A stretch of DNA of 64,000 bases from contig NC_057769.1 of NCBI RefSeq assembly GCF_010389155.1, positions 16,554,735 to 16,618,734 on the forward strand, read 5' to 3'. Shown one piece after another: positions 12,101 through 23,524 of this stretch. Under the pieces are notes generated by a model. It did not search any database. It saw only the letters and a list, made by a program, of their open reading frames with translations, and was not told the DNA's origin. The position numbers and the translations under genes are program-made. The DNA is from Erigeron canadensis (lineage: Eukaryota; Streptophyta; Magnoliopsida; Asterales; Asteraceae). Each line of letters opens with the position of its first letter. Positions within the stretch are counted from its first letter, which is position 1.

Positions 12101-12595
12101 TCATACCCAATCCCGTCAAAAGATACCTGTAACAAGTAGTCCAAACATCTGAACAGTTACATTACTATAAATTAGGCTTTAGCCTGTCCAAATTGACCTT
12201 AACAGACAAAACTTGTAACTACCAAAGTGTAAATTTACTATAAATTTTCTCGAACTTGTAACAGACAAAAATTAGTGTTACGTTGGCCTAATCTGTTTTG
12301 AATGGTTTAGAAAGCCTACTCATTCTGCAACATCTACATTTTATGATTGACCAAAAGCATGTCTAGCTATTACATAGTTCAACTGCATTCTAATCTGATT
12401 TGTTTTTGGTAGGTATCATATTTCAAGACCACGAAGCGGTTGCATGGAATTGGGCGACGTTTGTTTAAGGTGGTTCCCTTGCATTACCACCTTGAATCAT
12501 GTGGGATAAAGGAACCTGTCATTGTTGGAGGTGCATACATTATATCATGTATATTGATGCTATATGCTGGATACGTGGGTCTTATCTCTGTATAG
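6124..12595 (+). CDS. MraY: Plant MraY homologue (phospho-N-acetylmuramoyl-pentapeptide-transferase), eight exons, intact
   Basis: MraY moves phospho-MurNAc-pentapeptide from UDP to polyprenyl phosphate, making lipid I; in plants it is one of the retained plastid peptidoglycan genes. Exons: 6124-6279, 6603-6689, 8663-8883, 9004-9451, 10393-10457, 11116-11309, 11410-11618, 12413-12595. All introns are GT-AG and phases join to give 520 residues. Residues 1 to about 150 are a poorly conserved Ser-rich leader, probably plastid targeting. The membrane enzyme follows: KKGTVTMGG (235-243), the IDDF aspartate pair (282-283), [11 protein letters not shown] (362-372), FMGDTG with the third catalytic aspartate (420) and PLHYHLE (482-488). 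Bacterial enzymes usually read HHH where this has HYH. No stops or frameshifts. Introns 1, 4 and 7 carry small transposons. The start is the first ATG after the TATA-like run; exons 1-2 are less certain than 3-8. Confidence 0.9.
6349..6517. mobile_element. MITE in intron 1 of the MraY gene
   Basis: About 57-bp near-perfect terminal inverted repeats: CCTTAAATTGAGAAGAACAC at the left and its complement ending TGTTCTTGTTCTCAATCTAA at the right, about 170 bp in all. No clear TSD was found, so the superfamily is open. Confidence 0.65.
6690..8662. other. Intron 2 of the MraY gene (1.97 kb)
   Basis: Starts GTATGT and ends TTTTATAG. It contains AT-rich DNA and short chance ORFs only. I recognise no transposon, though a decayed one is possible given its length. 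Confidence 0.6.
9589..10109. mobile_element. hAT-type MITE in intron 4 of the MraY gene
   Basis: 521 bp flanked by an exact 8-bp duplication TAGCAAAC (9581-9588 and 10110-10117). The ends are imperfect inverted repeats (AAGGTTGGGGAACT at the left; ...GTTTTGCAACC at the right, rich in CGAG/CTCGG). It includes a poly-G tract near 9670. An 8-bp TSD is the hAT signature. It has no coding capacity. Confidence 0.75.
11763..11974. mobile_element. MITE in intron 7 of the MraY gene
   Basis: Short terminal inverted repeats TGTAGCCAACATGGT and ATCATGTTGGCTACA bound about 212 bp of AT-rich DNA. TSD not resolved. Confidence 0.5.
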
Positions 12596-12903
12596 CTTAT
12601 TAGGCCTTATATTTATTCATTCTAGGCACATTCATTGGATGCTATGCCCGATTTGGTGCATGAGGTTATAGATTTCACTTACACAGTAGCTCGTATTCGT
12701 CCAATTTTGACTATTATTGAATTGTTTGTAGAGTTACATTGTTGCCTAGGTTCACAGTTAACTTGCCCTAGCAAATTGGTTCATTTGAACCCAACTTTAT
12801 GGTCTCTTTCAGCTGCGTCATGTACATTTTTCAAGACTATCAGGTTTTGGGTAAATGTTTTACCCTTGTTAACTTAATTTTTTTTTTTTTTTATGTAAGC
12901 TGA
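12596..12903 (+). other. 3' flank / probable 3' UTR of the MraY gene
   Basis: No conserved ORF. It ends in a 14-base T run directly beside the LTR of element E, so the retroelement sits within about 310 bp of the stop codon and may supply or lie close to the poly(A) site. Confidence 0.5.
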
Positions 12904-13605
12904 TGCGTAAATCATGCAACAAACGACAGCAGAAGACTATTTTTGGTATTATCTAATTTTATGAACAAAACAAACAAACAAGACAATAATAAGGGAGGTG
13001 ATACTTGTATCACTATTTTTGATAAATCTACCATAGTTGTGCATTAAATGTTTGTAAAGTCAGTTGTATAACCTATACAATGTAGTAAGTTTCTCAAAAA
13101 TTGTGGTACGAATATTTCTACTCTAAAATATAGGATAAATAAAAAAATCTACCACAAAGATTCGTAAAGGACGAGCCACCGGAATCTAGGGTACAAGGGT
13201 AAAAAAATCTACCACAAATTGACTGGAGCATGGACTGGAGAACCTTCACTGGAGTCTTGATCCGGATTGTCTTAACTAGAGCCTTGTCCTTGAGTCGCTT
13301 CACTGGAGGGTCTTTGACTGGAGCCTCTTCACTGGAGCCTAAACTGGATCGTAATCTGGAGCATGAAGACTGAAGTATCTCACTGGAGTGCAATTGAAAC
13401 ATAGTTGTTAAGTCCACTGGTGGATGCTTGCTGAAGTGTTACTGAAGGATGCTTGCTGAAGGATTAGTTATTGTTCCAGACACTTGCTGAGAAAAGTTAT
13501 TGCTAAAACACAAACTGAAATTGACCACTGAAGTGAATGACTGAGAACTACTGGCAACTGGTCACTGGTCAGTAGCACTACTGAAATGAAGTTACTGAAG
13601 ACTTG

Positions 13606-14537
13606 TGTGAGTCCACCTACACAAAATATAACAAATGTATTACAATGATAACAAATATATCAAGCAACCCGACTGGCAAGTAATACTAATCTAGATAAAG
13701 ACTAGTTTAGATTACGATCCAGCTATGGATATGAACAAGTAAGATAAATAAGAACAATTGCTTGAAACTATATAAATACTAAGTATAATCAAGTATTATG
13801 GCAATGAGTCGAGATGTATTTTTCCAAGTATTTTATTTATTGCAATAAACAAAATACAAAGGTTGTTGCGGAACAAAGATAATCACACTTGTGAAAATAT
13901 CTAAACAACCTAGAAATACACATGATCTAATCAACGAGGAGTTACTCGTAAGAATACTTAGAGTAAATATCACATGTTGCAATTGCCAAAGTTCCAAGCA
14001 TTTTTGCAAGTGTTAGAAGTCTTATATTTATAGGCAAACATGTCTTGATGACATGGCAAATGCCGTACAAATATGGTTGGGTGCATTTATGGATTTGTTG
14101 GACAAATCCATAACATGTTTGTTTAAGATAAAGTATGTAAGTTTGTTTGATGTGACTTGACATACTTTATTTCCAACCTTTTGCTAAAACTATCCCAATC
14201 CCAGGGATAAAGGTATTAACCGGGTAAAGGTAGTTAAAAGCCTGCAAAAAGACTTCCTCGTAATCAGTATAAAAGTGTTGTAAATACTTTTACACTGAGC
14301 CTCTTCAGTTTTGTCTTCAGATAAGATCTTCTCTGAGCTCTGCTTCTGAAATGATCTTCTTCTTCAGTCTTTAGTCTTTGACTTCAGTCTGAACGTCTTC
14401 AGTGTTGGTCGATTCTGAAACTGAAGTAAAGCTTCAGTGAGCTTTATTCTGAATGACTTCAGAATCCTGAGCAAGCTTCATTCACTGAACTTCAACTATT
14501 TTGAACAAATCATACTTAGTCGATTTTTGACCTAACA
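13606..14537 (-). repeat. 3' LTR of element G (932 bp)
   Basis: Minus-strand start TGTTAGGTC, end GTGGACTCACA. It keeps a TATA-type CCTATAAATATAAG (complement of 14,020-14,034). Confidence 0.85.
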
Positions 14538-14556
14538 AATTCCCCCTATTTGTTCT
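14538..14556 (-). other. Polypurine tract of element G
   Basis: Minus-strand AAATAGGGGGAATT directly before the 3' LTR; this is the plus-strand primer site for reverse transcription. Confidence 0.8.
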
Positions 14557-14827
14557 AAAATAGTACGTGCATTTTAGACTTCTATCTATACAAGTTTGTA
14601 AGTCTAAAAATGCAAGTTTTGGTTTAAGTTGTAAAATATTTTTAAGGACATCTTATAGATCATTGATGCCTTAAGAAAATTTTCTTGTTGTTTTTCTAAC
14701 TTAAACTATTTCCTATCAACTTGTTCTAACTTGCAACTATATAAATGATACTGAGATGAGTTCAGTTACAAGTACATGATACAATAAAAAATATTTACAA
14801 GTATAAATATTTACAATATAAACAAGA

Positions 14828-15463
14828 CTACTTCTTTGCAGGTCTTGAGCCAGAAGGTGCATCAAAAGCCTTCCTCTTTGGTGAACCAACTTTCCCGAAC
14901 AGCCTTTCTTCCATCTCCACCTTGGCCTTCATTTTTTGTTGGATCTTCAGCATCCAGGCACCAATCAGGTGAGACTTTGGCTTCCCCCTCAGAATGTTTA
15001 TCATCTCCTTGTGCTCTGAGAACCCAAACTCGTGAACCGAAATCTGCTCATATTTTTCCTCAGCCCTTCCTTCTCTTTTCACTATCAGATCGAACAACTT
15101 CAAACCATCTTCCTTCAGAATCTCAACGTCAAGGATCTTTGCAGGATTGCACCTGTGTTTCACATAGTAATCATACTGGTCTTTCTCATGTTTATCCTTG
15201 ACCTGAGCAGCTTCTTCAGAGATTGGTTTGAATGTAGAGAGGTTTGAGTCACTAGCATGTTTCCTTGTTGATCTCGGACCAGTTTGCTTGGGCTTCTAGA
15301 GTGGCTTGCTCAGTTCTTTCTCAACCTTCAGAACTCCGGCCAGAATATCCTTCTTCTTGATTTCCATCTCCTTTCTGTTTTTCACCAAGTCCTCAATGGA
15401 CAACTTGAAGGTGAGATGGTCTAGCTTTTGTTCAAGAGGTGAGTATTGCATTCCATACTCATG
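14828..15463 (-). pseudogene. End of the copia extra ORF, fused to truncated integrase
   Basis: Minus-strand sequence HEYGMQYSPLEQKLDHLTF joins in frame to the integrase fragment at about 15,463/15,464, right after ...KRKVRQ. It runs on through a Lys-rich helical segment, is broken by a stop at 15,296-15,298 (after ...EKELSKPL), then continues from about 15,163 to the conserved tail APSGSRPAKK and a stop at 14,828. The function of the ORF is unknown. The in-frame join shows a deletion that removed integrase C-terminus, RT, RNase H and the start of the extra ORF in one step. Confidence 0.7.
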
Positions 15464-18400
15464 CTGACGTACTTTTCGCTTGTGTTTGAGTTCAATTTGT
15501 TTGATGAGGGCAATAATTTCAGCAGCAGCTTCACTTTTCTTTCTGAGGAAGATCATCCAACAATATCTTGAATATTCATCGACTACGACCAGAGTGTATT
15601 TCTTCCCAACTCTGGTCTGCACATTCACAGGACCAAAAAGATCTATATGAAGCATATGAAGTGGTTCAGTGATACTGAAATTTTGCTTGGTCTTGAAGGA
15701 TGCTCTCTTCTTCTTTCCTATTTCACACCTGGACATGGCTTGTCTTTGTTGAAAGACATTGTTGGTATCCCATTAGCAAGTTTTTTTCTTGACAACTTAT
15801 TTATATTTTTGAAATTGAGATGGGATAACCTTTTGTGCCATAACCATTTGGTGTCCTCATCTGCCTTTGTGTAGAAACATTGTTCAGAAGTAGAACTATT
15901 CATGTCTACTATGTAAATGTTCCCCTTTCTTGGAGCAATCATCACTAACTTCCAATCTCTGTTGAATATGGTGCCTTGTGAAATATCAAATAATACCTTG
16001 AAGCCATCATCACAAAGTTGGCTGACACTGATCAGGTTATATTTCAAACCATTCACATATGCAACTTTTGTGAATTTAACTTGACCATTATTCACTACAC
16101 CATATCCCTCAGCTTGTCCATTTTCATATTTACCAAAAGTTATCGAGGGCCCCTCTTGCACCCTATATTCCTCTAGCAGGGTCTGGTGACCTGTCATGGT
16201 TCTGCCAGCAACACTGTCCAGAAACCATATATTCTTTTTGCGGTCACCCTGCACATACACAAAGATTAGTTCTTTTTGGTAACCCATCTCTTGATGGGTC
16301 CACTGGGCTCTCCCTTAGCAGCCTCAGATTTCTTTGGTACATATGGAACAGATGGATCAAAGGGGATGTCGGTCATGATCTCAGACGAAATAAAAACAGT
16401 TGGTTTGATGATTTCTTCAACCTTTTTCTTCTCAGATTTTTCTTTGATTTGTTTGATTTTCTTTGAAAAAGGTTTTGAGTTTTGTTTAGGATTCAGAGGA
16501 GTGCTTTCAACATTTTTCAATCGTGCATTACAACTTTGCACTTGCCTGGCTAACATTTGAAATTGACTTTCTATCCTTAACAAAACAGACTCTTCTTTAG
16601 ACACCTGAGCCCTACCAGACTCTGAGGTAGAAGGCTCAGCAGGGATGATATTTTTCTTCTTCTGCTGATTCTTAGGAACCTTAGACGAAGACTGAGGGGA
16701 AGGCTTCTTGGATTTAGCTCTCTTATCTGAAGCACTGGTCTAACGTGCTTCAGACTTTCCCTTAGGTTGTTCCTGGGCTTGTTCAGTTACAATCTTTTGT
16801 TTACCAATTTCTTTAAAAGTAATTTCAGGCCTCATTTCTTTAGGAAGGGCATCTAAATCAGTAACAATGGATGCCAAATGAAGATCACCAGACTCATAAG
16901 CTACTCTTTGGTTTGCACAAGTATTTTTGATGGCAGCTTTAGGAAATGGTGATTTCATCCAATATTTTAATAATTTTTGTTCTTTTTCTAAAATAATCTT
17001 TAATTCTTCCTTTTCAAGTTCAAGTTTAGCAACCAGAGATTAGTAACTTTTCAAAGCCAGCTGAACATATTTTAGTTCTTTTAGCCTTGCCTGACTGGCG
17101 TTCAGTTCAGAAGAATTTATTTCAAACATTTTAATACTTCCTGAACGCACAGTTTCAACATATGAAATGTCGGCCTCTATCAGAACTAAGAGATCCAATT
17201 TTTGTTCCTCATCTTTCTCAAAACCGAAAGCACTAACCTTTTTCATGGTTATATCCACCCATTTACCAAATTCCACATCAGCTTTCACAACATGACTTTG
17301 ATCTTCACGAGCCATGAAACACATGTCCCTCACTTCTTCTTCATCATCAGAAGACACATCAGAATCCTCCTACTTTTCTGAGTCTGCCACCATGCAGCTA
17401 TTCTTGTTGGATTCTTCTTGTGCCATCATTCCGATGTGGGCTTTCAGCTTTTTGTACTTAGCTTTGTACCCATCATCATTTTTCTGAAAAATAGAATGGT
17501 TAAGGGCATTTTGTGATGAAGAGGGTTGTGATGATCTGCATTCCTTCATAGAATGTCCTTTTATTCCACATTTAAAACATTCCAAGTTGGACTTGTCAAT
17601 GGAATTATTGGAAGAAAATTGTTTGCTATTTCTTTTGGATTTAAATTTGAAACGATTAAAAGTTTTGTCAGTCATTGCAACAAGATCATCATCATCATCC
17701 TCATCACATTCATGTGATGCATAATTAGAAATACCAGCTTTCATTAATTCAGCTACCATCTTCTTCACAGAGTCATAATGATCACTCTTAGAAGATAGTA
17801 GGGCAGTGTCTTGGGGTTCAGAATAATGAACCAATGCAGAACTGGTTGAAGTATGATTCTTAGCATCTTGCTCATCCACGGCTCTCTCAGCTTTATTTTC
17901 CTCAGTGTATCTAAAGGCACCATACAAAGAGGCAAGAGTATGACTGTGAAGGGTTTTTCTTTCTCTTAACACCATGATCAGATTTTCCCATTTAGAAGGT
18001 AAAATATCACAAAACTTTTCCAACAAAATTTCTTTGTCCTTTGTGACACCAAGAGCTTTCAATTGATTAACCAAATTTGTGAATCTTAAATACGTGTTTG
18101 TCAAACTTTCATTTGGTAAAGAAAAGAAGGCGTCATACTTTTTATTCAAAGAAACTTTTTTTGTGACAATGGTTTCCTTTGTACCTTCAAACTGAGTTAA
18201 TAACTCTCCCCAAATTAATTTTGAATTGTCAAGTAAAACAAGAGTGGGTTTTAAACTTTCTGGGACAACAAAGAGAATCATATTTGGCAATTTAGAGTCT
18301 AGGTTAGCCAATCAGTGGTCTTCCTCTGACCAATGATCTTTCTCTTTGGGTGTTAACCTAGGGGTTCCATCTTGGTTAAAAACAACAGTTGAAGCATTCA

Positions 18401-18656
18401 TTGGTACATAAGGACCTTCTAAGAGAATAAAGGTCAAGTGTCTCTCAACCCCAACGATATACTTGAGCATACAAGCTTTCCATGTGATGAAAGAGTCACT
18501 ATCCCCATTGAACCTAGGGACAGGGTTGTTAGGAAAGTGAACGTGTACACTAGGTTGTGCTAGTGGTGGTGGTGGTGGTGGTGGATTTTGATTCATATTG
18601 ACATTTGGGTTAGGGTTACCATTAGCAGTTGGGTTTGGTTGTTCGGTTCTAGACAT
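15464..18656 (-). pseudogene. Gag-protease-partial integrase of element G, broken
   Basis: The gag start is MSRTEQPNP (18,656). A stop after ...HWSEEDH (18,312) interrupts it, and the frame then goes on through the gag domain to a zinc knuckle CFKCGIKGHSMKEC. Further stops occur near 17,370, 17,040 and 16,740. The protease site, normally Asp-Ser-Gly in this family, reads FLDSVAG (about 16,222). The integrase zinc region follows as WHKRLSHLNF, then the first catalytic part LHMLHIDLFGPVNV, ending at KRKVRQ. The second Asp and Glu of the catalytic triad and all of RT/RNase H are missing. The element depends on another copy for mobility and is too mutated to make its own Gag. Confidence 0.8.
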
Positions 18657-18703
18657 CTTGTAGGATCAAAACAGGTATAACAACTTAATGAATAAACCTG
18701 GGA

Positions 18704-18718
18704 GGCTCTGATACCAAA
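18704..18718 (-). other. tRNA-Met primer binding site of element G
   Basis: Minus-strand TTTGGTATCAGAGCC immediately after the 5' LTR, complementary to the 3' end of initiator tRNA-Met, as in most plant copia elements. Confidence 0.85.
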
Positions 18719-19282
18719 TGTGAGTCCACCTATACAAGATGTTAGACGAGTACAAGATATAACAAATGCATTACAATGATAACAAATGTCTTGATGACAT
18801 GGCAAATGCCGTACAAATATGATTGGGTGCATTTATGGATTTGTTGGACAAATCCATAACATGTTTGTTTAAGGTAAAGTATGTAAGTTTGTTTGATGTG
18901 ACTTGACATACTTTATTCCCAACCTTTTGCTAAAACTATCCCAATCCCAGGTATAAAGGTATTAACCGGGTAAAGGTAGTTTAAAGCCTGCAAAAAGACT
19001 TCCTCGTAATCAGTGTAAAAGTGTTGTAAATACTTTTACACTGAGCCTCTTCAGTTTCGTCTTCAGATAAGATCTTCTCTGAGCTCTGCTTCTGAAATAA
19101 TCTTCTTCTTCAGTCTTCAGTCTTTGACTTCAATCTGAACGTCTTCAGTGTTGGTTGATTCTGAAACTAAAGTGAAGCTTTAGTGAGTTTTATTCTGAAT
19201 GATTTCAGATCCTGAGCAAGCTTCATTCACTGAACTTCAACTATTTTGAACAAATCATACTTAGTCGATTTTCGACCTAACA
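18719..19282 (-). repeat. 5' LTR of element G, with internal deletion (564 bp)
   Basis: Same ends as the 3' LTR, but about 380 bp corresponding to 13,657-14,040 are missing. The lost part includes the CTATAAATA box and downstream leader, so this LTR should no longer drive transcription. Reverse transcription makes LTRs identical, so the deletion came after insertion. Confidence 0.8.
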
Positions 19283-19498
19283 ACTTGTCGCTGAAATGTT
19301 TTGCTTGCTGATCTGGACACTTGGTGGTTGCATCTAATGCTGACCAATTCACTGCTCGTGATCGTGATCAGTTGAAGTTGTTTCAGTGAGAGTTGCTGCT
19401 CATCAGGACTTTTTTTTGTCACCGATGAACTTTAAGACCAACAACACTTGATTTCGTTGCATAACTTGAGTGCTGGACTTAGCATTAACATCAATATT

Positions 19499-20441
19499 AA
19501 GGGTGAGCAAAAACCGAACTGGAAAACCGAAAACCAAAAAAAACCGAAAAAGCCGAACCGAAGAAACCGAAAACCGATACAAACCGATTGGTTTGGTTTT
19601 GGATTTCTAAAAACCGAACAGATCGGTTCGGGTTTCGGTTTCATATACAAAAACCGAAAGTCAAAACCCGAACCGAACCGAAACCGTATATATTCTAACT
19701 TATTTTATATTTATACCATTATATATAGATATGTTACTTTTAGTTAGTAAATATATTAATGTATTAAAGTTTTTTGTTTTTTATTGTATAAAATCAAAAT
19801 TTAATTCTTCGTAAAATGTTTAAGACGAAGATTTAAATTAGATGTTATCAAGATATTCTAAATATGAAAAGAAGATTGTTACAAGGAACTATGAAATAAC
19901 AAATGCTCAAAAGAGGATAAGGAGATTAAAAGAAAATTGTAATTATTGACTCATGTATATTTTTGTAAATTGGAATATTGCTCATGACAGATAAGAGAAA
20001 GAAACTAGAGTAATGATCATGGGTTCCATACAAACAATAACTAATTTTAGTTAAAAAATATCTCATGTAGAATATAAACAATCTTGAGCTCCATTCATGC
20101 ACGATTGGCATACCAGATAGTTAACCATGTCCTAGCTGTTGATACATGTTAGATTCATATATTCCAAACATACCGTTAAACAAAACAGTGATTTATATAT
20201 CCGTCCATCCATCCATCCATTAAATATGTATGTTTAGTTTAATAAACTAAAAGATATAAATAAAAAAAAAAGAAAAAAAACCGAAACCGAACCGAAACCA
20301 AACCGTGAAACCGAAAAACCGAACCGAGCCAAAACTGAATCCAACGGTTTTTGGTTTTTAAAAACTGAAAGGTACGGTTCGATTTTCATTTTAACCAAAA
20401 ACCGACCCAAACTGATCCAAACCAACCCAATCTCACCCCTA
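19499..20441. mobile_element. hAT-type element with exact 8-bp TSD and a known empty site
   Basis: 943 bp flanked by ATCAATAT (19,491-19,498 and 20,442-20,449). Terminal inverted repeats TAAGGGTGAGC and TAGGGGTGAGA are followed on each side by long subterminal arrays of AACCGAAAACCG-type repeats. No transposase is visible. The sister LTR of element E has this site unoccupied (one copy of the 8-mer, complement at 37,377-37,384). Confidence 0.85.
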
Positions 20442-20571
20442 ATCAATATACACCAGTAGTATAATGCTAATATAGGATAACCAAGGGTAATTGGTTGCTT
20501 GTTGAACTTCGATTAATAAATATACGAGCCAACTTTTTTTTTGGAAATGGCTCTTGATCATTTCCGCATCA

Positions 20572-23524
20572 TTCTCTCCTTCTTTTTTGGGACTTGCCCT
20601 CAAGTCCTTAAAGTAAGGCCTCGAGTTTTCATTTCCGAACATCTTCAGGTCATAAACGACTTCTGATAACCCCCACCCGGTAACATAGTTTGTACTTTCA
20701 GATCCTTTGAATAAAAGAAATTCCAGCACATCAACTTTCAAGATTGCTTATAGCGAGTAAGAAATCTCGAAATCCATCACAGATTAAACAACCAACAGAT
20801 ATGAAGTTTGATCAACCATTGAAACATCAACAAAGACCATATTATTCTTTTCAATACTTGTAGTAACGATGAACTCGTTTACCATGAGATTACTCTTCTC
20901 TAACCATAAATACAAATCACGCCTTCTCAAAGTCGCAAAGACCATAATTACAAAGCCCAAATATGTTTCTATCCACATATCCGCCAGATTGTATTTCATC
21001 TTACAATTGATCTTACAATTAACCCTATTCTTATTCTCGACTTGCTATTCATTAGTTCTTATTAGACCAGACACATATAACTTCATTTTTACCTTGTATA
21101 TAAACTCCCGATCAGCAACAAGATCAAATAACAAGTGTTGCTGGTTGATTTTAAGATCAGCCACCAAACCAATTTTGCCCTTAGTCTTCGTTTTATATTT
21201 AACCTTCGCACTGGTTTCAAGATCAACTGAAAAGTGTTGCTGAGTGGTTCTAAAATCAGCTTTGAGCAGCACTCTTTCTACCCTCAAAATGAATTATCAC
21301 ATAAGCATCTTTTTTACACCTTCTCTAACTATATGCATCGGTTCAGCTCTACATTTCAATCTGAATTGTTGCTAAAAATCAGCCTTGAAAGTATCACGCA
21401 ATTCATTAGTTAGACTAACAAAACTAGGCATTTTAACATACTTCCTCTCTTCATATAGTGCAAACATATAAGCAACTGTTTGTAAACCTTCTCTAAACTC
21501 ATATGTCAGTTCAGCTCTAGACTTCAATTTGAATTGTTCCTGATTACCCAAAAAATCAGCCCTTAAAGTTTTTCATAAACTCGACATTTCAGCCCACGCG
21601 ATGACCTTATCATACTTAACCATATCAGCATGAACAAATAATGAAACTACTTCGGTTTTAATCATTCATCAAGAAGTAAAGATTTAAGAGTGACTTGCTT
21701 TTCCTGCACACATGATGAATAAGTGTTCAAGTGGCCATCATGATAATCATTATCAAGTATCGAAAGACGAGTATTCATAGGTATAACAGAAAAACCCATA
21801 CCATAATAATTGAATATGAAATTAGACACAAGTGCTCGGTTAGTAGTTGTTACCTCTATGCCTTCTTAAAGCCTTTGAACTGTAACTGGTAATGACTGAG
21901 TAGGTATATAGTTTTTCATCAGGCATATAGAATCTTCTTGTTAAACTTCAACTGATGGAGCTTCAGTTGACATATTAGTTGGAACGTCAGAGCAAACTTC
22001 AGTTGGAACTTTAGCTGGGACTTCAATTGGAACTACAGTTGGAACTTCAGTTGGGACTTCAGTTGGAGCTTGAGTTGGAGCTTCAGTTGGAGTTTCAGTA
22101 TGATCTTCAGTTAGAGCTTTAGTTGGAGCTTCAGTTGGGTCTTCAGTTGGAGCTTCAGTTGGGTCTTCAGTTGGGTCTTCAGTTGGAGCTTTAGTTGGGT
22201 CTTCAATTGGAACTTCTTTGATCAGCGATGATACATCATTAGAAGCTCTCATACACTTTTCCTTGCTAGTAACATAACAAACACAAGGCTGGAAAATATT
22301 TCCTTGCCGAGATTCATCAACAATGTACAGCTTCACAAGGATGATTAGCATTCCGAATCATCAAAATATGATCAAGGTCAACTTCAGTTACTTCTTCACC
22401 ATTGTCATCATAAACACATGGCTGGAAGAAATCATCTTCTCGCTGAATTTCATCAGGTGGATGATTAGGATTCTCGAAGATTAATAAGCCATCAACAACA
22501 TCAAGAATTTCTTCTTTATCATAAATAGGCTTTTGTTCAACATCGACTTCAACTTTCAATGTTTTTAAAGAATTAGGGATTGATCTAATCTCCATGAAAT
22601 TTAAATTGCATTAATTGAGTTTCTTACGAGGATTTTTCTTTTTTGTTTCTCTCACATGATTTTCTAACACATCTAAGATTATCCCCATTTGTTTTTCAAG
22701 AGACTTAAGCTGCCTATCTCTTTGAAAATTCTCTAAAACAAGATTTCGATTATAACCTATTCTATTATCTAAATGAAAGATAATCAAAAATGTATCTAAA
22801 CAAGAAAAATCAGATCTGAGATTGGAAACCAGATTTTCAAGAATAAATACATTTATATCTATGAAAATTTGAGACAACTTTATCCAAACAAATTTTCATC
22901 AAAGAAACAAACACCAAAAGACTAAAAAGATTAAGATAACCTGATGTGTCGTTTGTGTATAATAAAAAGTGGTTAAGTTTTAAATTTACAAAATCAACTA
23001 AACACACACTCACGGACATTGGATCCGTTCGTTTGTAATATAGCTATTAGGTAAGACCAAGTTCGTTCGCAAGGACTATGTTTAAGAACCAAGCGAGATC
23101 AAGTAATAGTAAGATTGGTTGGGGGTTTTGTGACCGAGTTGTCATGTTGCTTTTAAAATCTGTTAGTAAAAAGATCTTGTTAGTAATTCCTAGGAATTCA
23201 TCGGAAGAGAGTTGCTTTAAACAATAAATTTAAGAGTCATCTACCTCGAATCAGATCCATAACATGTTCAGGTTACACTAGTCAATACAATAGTAGAGAC
23301 CCAAATAAATGACTAGACTCGGTCATGTTGGTACCACCCTATCCGCTAACAAATCCGTATTACCTACTCAAATCCCCTAACCGATTAGCTACAAGTGTGA
23401 GTACCACCCTATACATCTATAGTTGCTTAACCAATTAGTTTGTTTAACTATTTTAATAACAATCTTGTCTACCGAATTACCAATCTGTTAAGACACTTAA
23501 TCCTATTCCTATTGCATTATTCTT
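20572..23524 (-). pseudogene. Internal region of element E (3' half): decayed ORF of unknown function
   Basis: On the minus strand this starts next to the nested copia element and ends at the purine tract before the 3' LTR. Open stretches at 22,877-22,611, 22,595-22,317 and 22,351-21,941 give Glu/Asp-rich protein. The motif FFQPCVYDDNGEE is partly repeated as IFQPCVCYVTSKE, and a long Pro-Thr-Glu repeat follows. Further down, broken frames repeat an REGLQ/REGVK-type segment and end with FGNENSRPYFKDL. No gag zinc knuckle, protease, integrase or RT is seen, so E looks non-autonomous. I do not recognise the protein. Confidence 0.5.
21957..22212 (-). repeat. 12-bp minisatellite coding a Pro-Thr-Glu repeat
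   Basis: About twenty tandem units of the type CTTCAGTTGGAG / CTTCAGTTGGGT on the plus strand. On the minus strand they encode PTEA/PTED/PTEV tetrapeptides in one open frame. Confidence 0.85.

Larger units (their letters stand above)
13606..19282 (-). mobile_element. Ty1/copia element G, internally deleted, with exact TSD
   Basis: 5677 bp bounded by TGTGAGTCC...CCTAACA on the plus strand and by an exact 5-bp duplication ACTTG (13,601-13,605 and 19,283-19,287). In minus-strand order it has the 5' LTR (18,719-19,282), tRNA-Met primer site, gag, protease, the first half of integrase, then the end of the extra ORF, polypurine tract and 3' LTR (13,606-14,537). The integrase C-terminus, RT, RNase H and most of the extra ORF are deleted. 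The related LTR at 37.25-38.84 kb carries the empty site: a single CAAGT at 37,580-37,584. Same family as element F. Confidence 0.9.
12904..20571 (-). repeat. 3' LTR of element E, interrupted by element G and a hAT element
   Basis: On the minus strand it starts TGATGCGGAAATGATC after a purine-rich tract (AAAAAAGAAGGAGAGAA, 20,572 upward) and ends GATTTACGCA at 12,904. After removing element G, the hAT element and one TSD copy of each, about 1.03 kb remains. That aligns with the uninterrupted LTR at 37,254-38,838, which is about 550 bp longer, so this copy has lost an internal block. The flank TCAGC does not match the GTTTA beside the other LTR, so no TSD supports the pair. Confidence 0.65.

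Noticed and set aside
12635..12877. 80-codon open frame after the MraY stop
   Set aside because: Lies in the 3' flank, has no conserved motif and is explained by low stop density.
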